DNA of 64,000 nt from contig NW_020825288.1 in NCBI RefSeq assembly GCF_003286085.1, positions 17,546,001-17,610,000 on the forward strand, written 5' to 3'. Position 1 is the first letter of the stretch. Each line of letters begins with the position of its first letter. Source of the stretch: Drosophila persimilis. Its lineage: Eukaryota > Arthropoda > Insecta > Diptera > Drosophilidae. A program made the translations under genes and the position numbers. Under the pieces are notes generated by a model, which saw only the letters and a list, made by a program, of their open reading frames with translations, ran no database searches and had not been told where the DNA came from. Of this stretch, positions 59,574 through 64,000 are shown in pieces.

Positions 59574-60090
59574 AGTACTAAATATTCTTCTAAATCCTCT
59601 TCTGATTCTGCTTGCTATAACAACAGTGTATATTAATACGGATTCAAACGCACAGATTCGTATTCGTATTGGTATCGTCTCTCTTTGTTGTTCTTCAAGT
59701 ATTACTAAAATATATTCATATATTTATGTATGTATGCTGTGTGTGTATATATACTATATTGTATGTGGTATTTGATTATTTGTATTGCATTAAAAGCTTA
59801 GTATTCCGTTCTGAAATTTCTGTATGTCGATATTATACTATATACTCTTATTCCTCGGATTTCTTTTCATTTCATTTGTGTATATATAATATACTCGTAT
59901 ATAGGTTGTATAATAGTCTTTTTAAAAACCGTTCTTATTGCATTCTTATCCTTATCGCCTAGCTGTAACACATTTGCCGAGCAAATACCGTGTGCTACTG
60001 TTTAAAATTCAATTTGCAAAGTTTTTGCATTTATGTTCCCCCAAAATGTGTCTCACATGTTCGCTTGTGTGGTTTTTTTTGTGTGTCTCT

Positions 60091-60117
60091 TGTGTGTGTG
60101 TGTGTGTGTGTGTGTGT
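60091..60117. repeat. (TG)13 microsatellite
   Basis: TG run. Confidence 0.9.
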
Positions 60118-61048
60118 ATGCGGGTGTCTTTGAATACCAGATGATCAATCATCAATCGGTAATACGATAGTAAAAATATCCGCTATATATAGTATAAGGG
60201 CATCGATTAGTATAGAGAGCTGTAGTTTTAGTAGAGATTACGGTATAGGTTACAGTATAGTTAATGCGTGTGAGAGTGTTAGTGTGTGTGCGTGTGTGTT
60301 TGTGTAGGTAGAGATATCGGCATAAGATTAGAGATATTCCTTCCATCGGATTTTCGGATTCTTTCACCTTGAGCTTACAAAAAAAATGTATTTACTCGTA
60401 GGAGGCTTAAATTTAATGGGTGTATAGTAGGTAAGCGGATGTCTTGTGTCTGTAAAATATACATATATATATATATATATATCTGTCCTATATAGTATTT
60501 GTTGGATTGTTAATTAAGGTTTTATTGTTGTCTAATTTCGCTTTGCATAATCTCCTTAATTATTTCATTTTTACTTTTACTTTGCTAAAATTTAATATTA
60601 TCGGTTTTGCGTGGGAAGCGTTCGATTTTGGTTCCTTTACATTTCGTTTAAATATTAATTTGTCTTTTTTCTTGTGTGTGTGTGTGTTTTATTGATACAT
60701 GAAGTTTCTTACTTTTCTTTTTCGTTTGAAAATAAAACGTCTTCCTTTTTAAATTAGATGGAAAGCCAGTGCGAAAAAGTTTAAAATGTTTGTAGATTAA
60801 ATTTAAAATTCTCGTTTTTTGTTTCTTGTTTGTTTGTTTAGCTTGTAAAAGCGTTAAAAACTTTAAAGTAAAACTGATTTAACATACGATCGATCGAGAT
60901 TGAGTGCGCCAATTGCTTCTGGCCGAAATAGCCTTAAAATGTTCCATTAAAAGTTGTTCCTTTTCTTCTTTGGTGAGTAAAAAGTATCGTAAATTTAGAT
61001 AGATATTTAAAATTGTTTCACGAATATGTATGCAAGTGTTCGAGTTTC

Positions 61049-61050
<2 letters not shown>

Positions 61051-61079
<29 letters not shown>
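61051..61079. repeat. (GT)14 microsatellite
   Basis: GT run. Confidence 0.9.
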
Positions 61080-62280
61080 ATTGTTGCCTGTATGTTTTTG
61101 TATGTTGTATCTGAAAATTCAAAGCTTGAGCTAAAAACACGTCACATCCGATAGATGATTGGGTATGTTTGAATAAAAAGAGGCTAAAAAATGTAATTTA
61201 AAAAGAATCCATCCATCCAATGAGCGAGGGGCAACTACTGACTGAAGCTCCCCCTCCAAGGTAAGTCTTACAATTATTAATAATTCAGCTAAAGCACCAT
61301 TTTATCTTTACAGTTTGTCTAGCTTAAGTATTACAGGGTATTTGTGATTCATTCAACTTTCAGATTTAAAATATATACTATAAACCATTCTTCAGTTTTA
61401 TCCTTCATTATATATTTTGTAGGTATTGTGTATTGTATATAGGTTAAGGTTAATTCCCGCGAAATGTTCAACTCTTTTCTGTCCACCGCCACCGCCCTGA
61501 TATCCTGATTTACAAACTATTCGTATGATCTATAGCTAAGTGTAGGTGTAGATGTAGGCTTTTGGTATAGGTATAGGATGTACATATATGTAGAATATAC
61601 TTGCATCGTAGTACAATATAATGTAAACTGCATTTAAAAGTAGTCAATAAGCTTTTGTTTTTGATTTGTGGTTGGCATTAAAGCGATTTAAGTGGGTGAT
61701 TTGCTTGGGATTGGCTCCTTAATCCATTCTCCTTAGTCCTTAATCGTTCCTTATCCTTATCGAAGGCATTATACATTATGTATAGTATGTATAGTAAGTT
61801 GTCTTGTGTGTATGTGTGTTTATTGTATATAGATAGGTATTTATTTATGGGGTAAATGGTTAGTAACAATGCACTTGTTTAGCATTCATTTCGTTCCTTA
61901 TGTTTTGGGTTTATTGCTCTTATACACTCTTTGGCTTGCATCGGGATCTGTGTGGGGCGATCCCTAGAGGCAAAGGAAACTAAGACTTTTTGTAGGTAGA
62001 GGCGCTACAACAGAAACCGTTACACTAAGAGGCATCCATGGTTACCCTAGACCCGCATTCCATTCTTCATACTCCTACATTTCTCTCCTCGTATTTGTTA
62101 ATTAAAAATTGCTTATCTCTTTGCAAATCGATATATTAAAAACTAAACAAATTTAACTATTCTGCAGAGCAGCAGTCGCTCAACATTCGCTCTTTTTGGT
62201 ATTAATATAATATAATTATTTGGTTTCATGTATGTTTTTTTTTTTCTACCATAAAATCCCTGTAGGTTCTTCTTAATGCA

Positions 62281-62307
62281 TGTCGTGTCGTGTCGTATCG
62301 TATCGTG
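62281..62307. repeat. (GTCGT/ATCGT)n pentanucleotide repeat
   Basis: Five tandem copies alternating GTCGT and ATCGT. Confidence 0.85.
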
Positions 62308-64000
62308 TGTGGAGTGTATGGTGTCTTGAAATAATGCTAAAATCAATTAAGGCCTAGAGTAGAGTCTAGAGTGCATGGTGTGCTTTCGTTAAAAATCGAC
62401 AGAGAACAGCATGCGCTGACAGCTGTCAGTCAAGAGTACGTACAGTCACCGCGCTGTGTGACAGTCGCCAGACACCAGTGTTTAGTTTCGTTCAGTTTTT
62501 TTTTCGTGGTAAAGTAATTTGATTGTTTTTATGCTTAAATTCGTTTGAATTTAACTTTTGATATTACGACTAGTATGTTTCTTTCTTTCTTCTTGACTTT
62601 TGGGGATTCTTAGGAGTAGCAATCTGCTGGGAAAGCTTTGAAAAGGTTAGTGTTAAGATGGTTAGGCTGGGCGTAAGTGTGTGCTAAATGAAAAATAGAA
62701 AATCAAATAGTTGGAAAAGGCAATATTGTGTTATATATTTGTGAATACGTGTGTTTGTGTGTGATCGTTTCGTTTTTTTTTTTTTGTTCTAATAGAAGTG
62801 TACAAAAAAATGAATTAAATTAAAGCATTGTTAAGATTAGAGTGTGTTTGTTTCGTGGCTACATACGTGATGTGTGTATAGGTATATAGATAATAAGTGG
62901 TTAAAGCACTGGAGATCCTTTCTCAAAATACATGAAAAATAATGTAAGACATAGAGATAATAAGCTTATAGCGCCATGATATGTGGCGCTCTAAAACTGG
63001 AACAGCCAAAAAAGCCAAAAGCAAGATAATGATATTCTTAAAGTTCCCTTAAAACAAAGTTCAACAATCGATCAGGCATCGCGCGTAACTGTTTGTGTGT
63101 GTTTGTGTGCTTAAAACTAATTCAAAATAACAAAAAAAAAAAAAAACTGAACAAAAAAATCTCGTAAATCAAAAAAACTCAAGTGTAACAAAAAATTCAA
63201 TAAATGACAGAAATGAGGGTGTTTGAGGGGGGTGGGCAAAATGTAGATGAATTTACAATTTTTAAAAATGCTTCTAAAAATTGAAATTCCCTGACAGATT
63301 AACGCTCAACGGACAGTCCATAAATATATATATATTGGATATATGTATGGGCCTTGGCTATGTAAAAAGAAACCACATAAAATTCCTCAATAATAGCGCA
63401 AAAAAAAAAAAATAAACAATAACAAAAAAGAGATTCTCCAATCTCGCGGGCGGGCGGGAAGCTAGTCCTGATTCTCGATCCAGCCTCCGCGCCCTCTCTC
63501 GTTAGCTTAAAATTAGACAATTACCAAATATAGAATAGGTTTAGAAAAGCTTTCTTAGCCAAAAAGTAACAATTATAGTGTTGTGGCTTGATTGATATTA
63601 TGATGGGTAAATGAAATCGCTCATTTCATCGCTCAAGAATCGATTGATCCAAATGCTGTTTGATATGTAAGCATGATTATCAAAGAAATAGTACAAAAAG
63701 TAGTAGTGTGTGTAGAGTGAGTGTCTGTGTCTTGTTTGGAGGTGTGTTTGGGTGTCCGAAGAGGGGGACACTAAGGGACCTTAAGCCTTAAGATTTAAGG
63801 GGGATATCAACGCGTATAATCGTATACTTCATACTTCGTACCGTTGTTCTACATATATATTTATACACATCAATAAAACTCTGTATCTCTGTCCGTGTCG
63901 TTTGCAATGAGTGCGCTGTTCTCTGCTTGCGATCTACGCTCAACGCTGTATCGGAAGCACGTTAAAACGGTACGCTTAAAAGATGGGAGGATGTCTTTAG

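Larger units (their letters stand above)
58029..64000. other. AT-rich region right of Pex11c, no gene seen
   Basis: The first few hundred bases should include the Pex11c 3'UTR. After that come nearly 6 kb with no frame above about 105 codons and dense TA, TG, AAT and TCGTG repeats. Long poly-T/poly-A stretches, TGTATATA-type words and absence of coding exons would fit a very long 3'UTR of a gene beyond the right edge, but this cannot be shown here. Confidence 0.5.

Overview
This is insect nuclear DNA, almost certainly Drosophila: small phased GT-AG introns of about 60-70 nt, AT-rich spacers full of CA/GA/TA microsatellites, CGATA-type promoter motifs, and a run of recognisable fly genes. The gene set (cnc, an M1-type membrane peptidase relative resembling CG4467, Rad60/CG4449, EloA, wda, Pex11c) matches, from memory, the 94-95 region of D. 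melanogaster 3R (Muller element E). Frequent ACTCGTA-type words suggest a species outside the melanogaster subgroup, perhaps the obscura group; this is a guess. No bacterial genes, CRISPR arrays, rRNA, convincing tRNA or intact transposon were seen.

Layout. Positions 1-12.6 kb hold the 5' part of cap-n-collar on the minus strand. The 345-codon first coding exon of the long CncC form is at 6817-7851. A separate 95-codon initiating exon at 12291-12575 has the same splice phase. The rest of cnc, including the Keap1-binding and bZIP parts, lies left of the window. From 12.6 to 22.2 kb no gene is visible. From 22.2 to 41.2 kb a minus-strand gene encodes a type II membrane protein of the M1 aminopeptidase family in 12 coding exons (all junctions phased by hand, 1127 aa). 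Its catalytic residues are lost, and it has a second, internal initiating exon at 30358-30400. From 41.2 to 46.5 kb there is no gene. From 46.5 to 58.0 kb there is a compact cluster with alternating strands: Rad60-like (-), EloA (+), wda (-), Pex11c (+). The two divergent pairs are separated by short promoter intervals and the EloA/wda pair converges. From 58.0 to 64.0 kb is AT-rich microsatellite DNA with no gene visible, possibly a long UTR of a gene to the right.

Functional theme. cnc is the stress/xenobiotic and head-patterning transcription factor. EloA (elongin/transcription elongation) and wda (SAGA histone acetyltransferase) act in transcription, Rad60 in SUMO-linked genome stability, and Pex11c in peroxisome proliferation. 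They are neighbours rather than a pathway. The most interesting points are the extra initiating exons of cnc and of the peptidase gene, the catalytically dead peptidase, a GC-AG intron in wda, and two short foldback elements that share arms and core.
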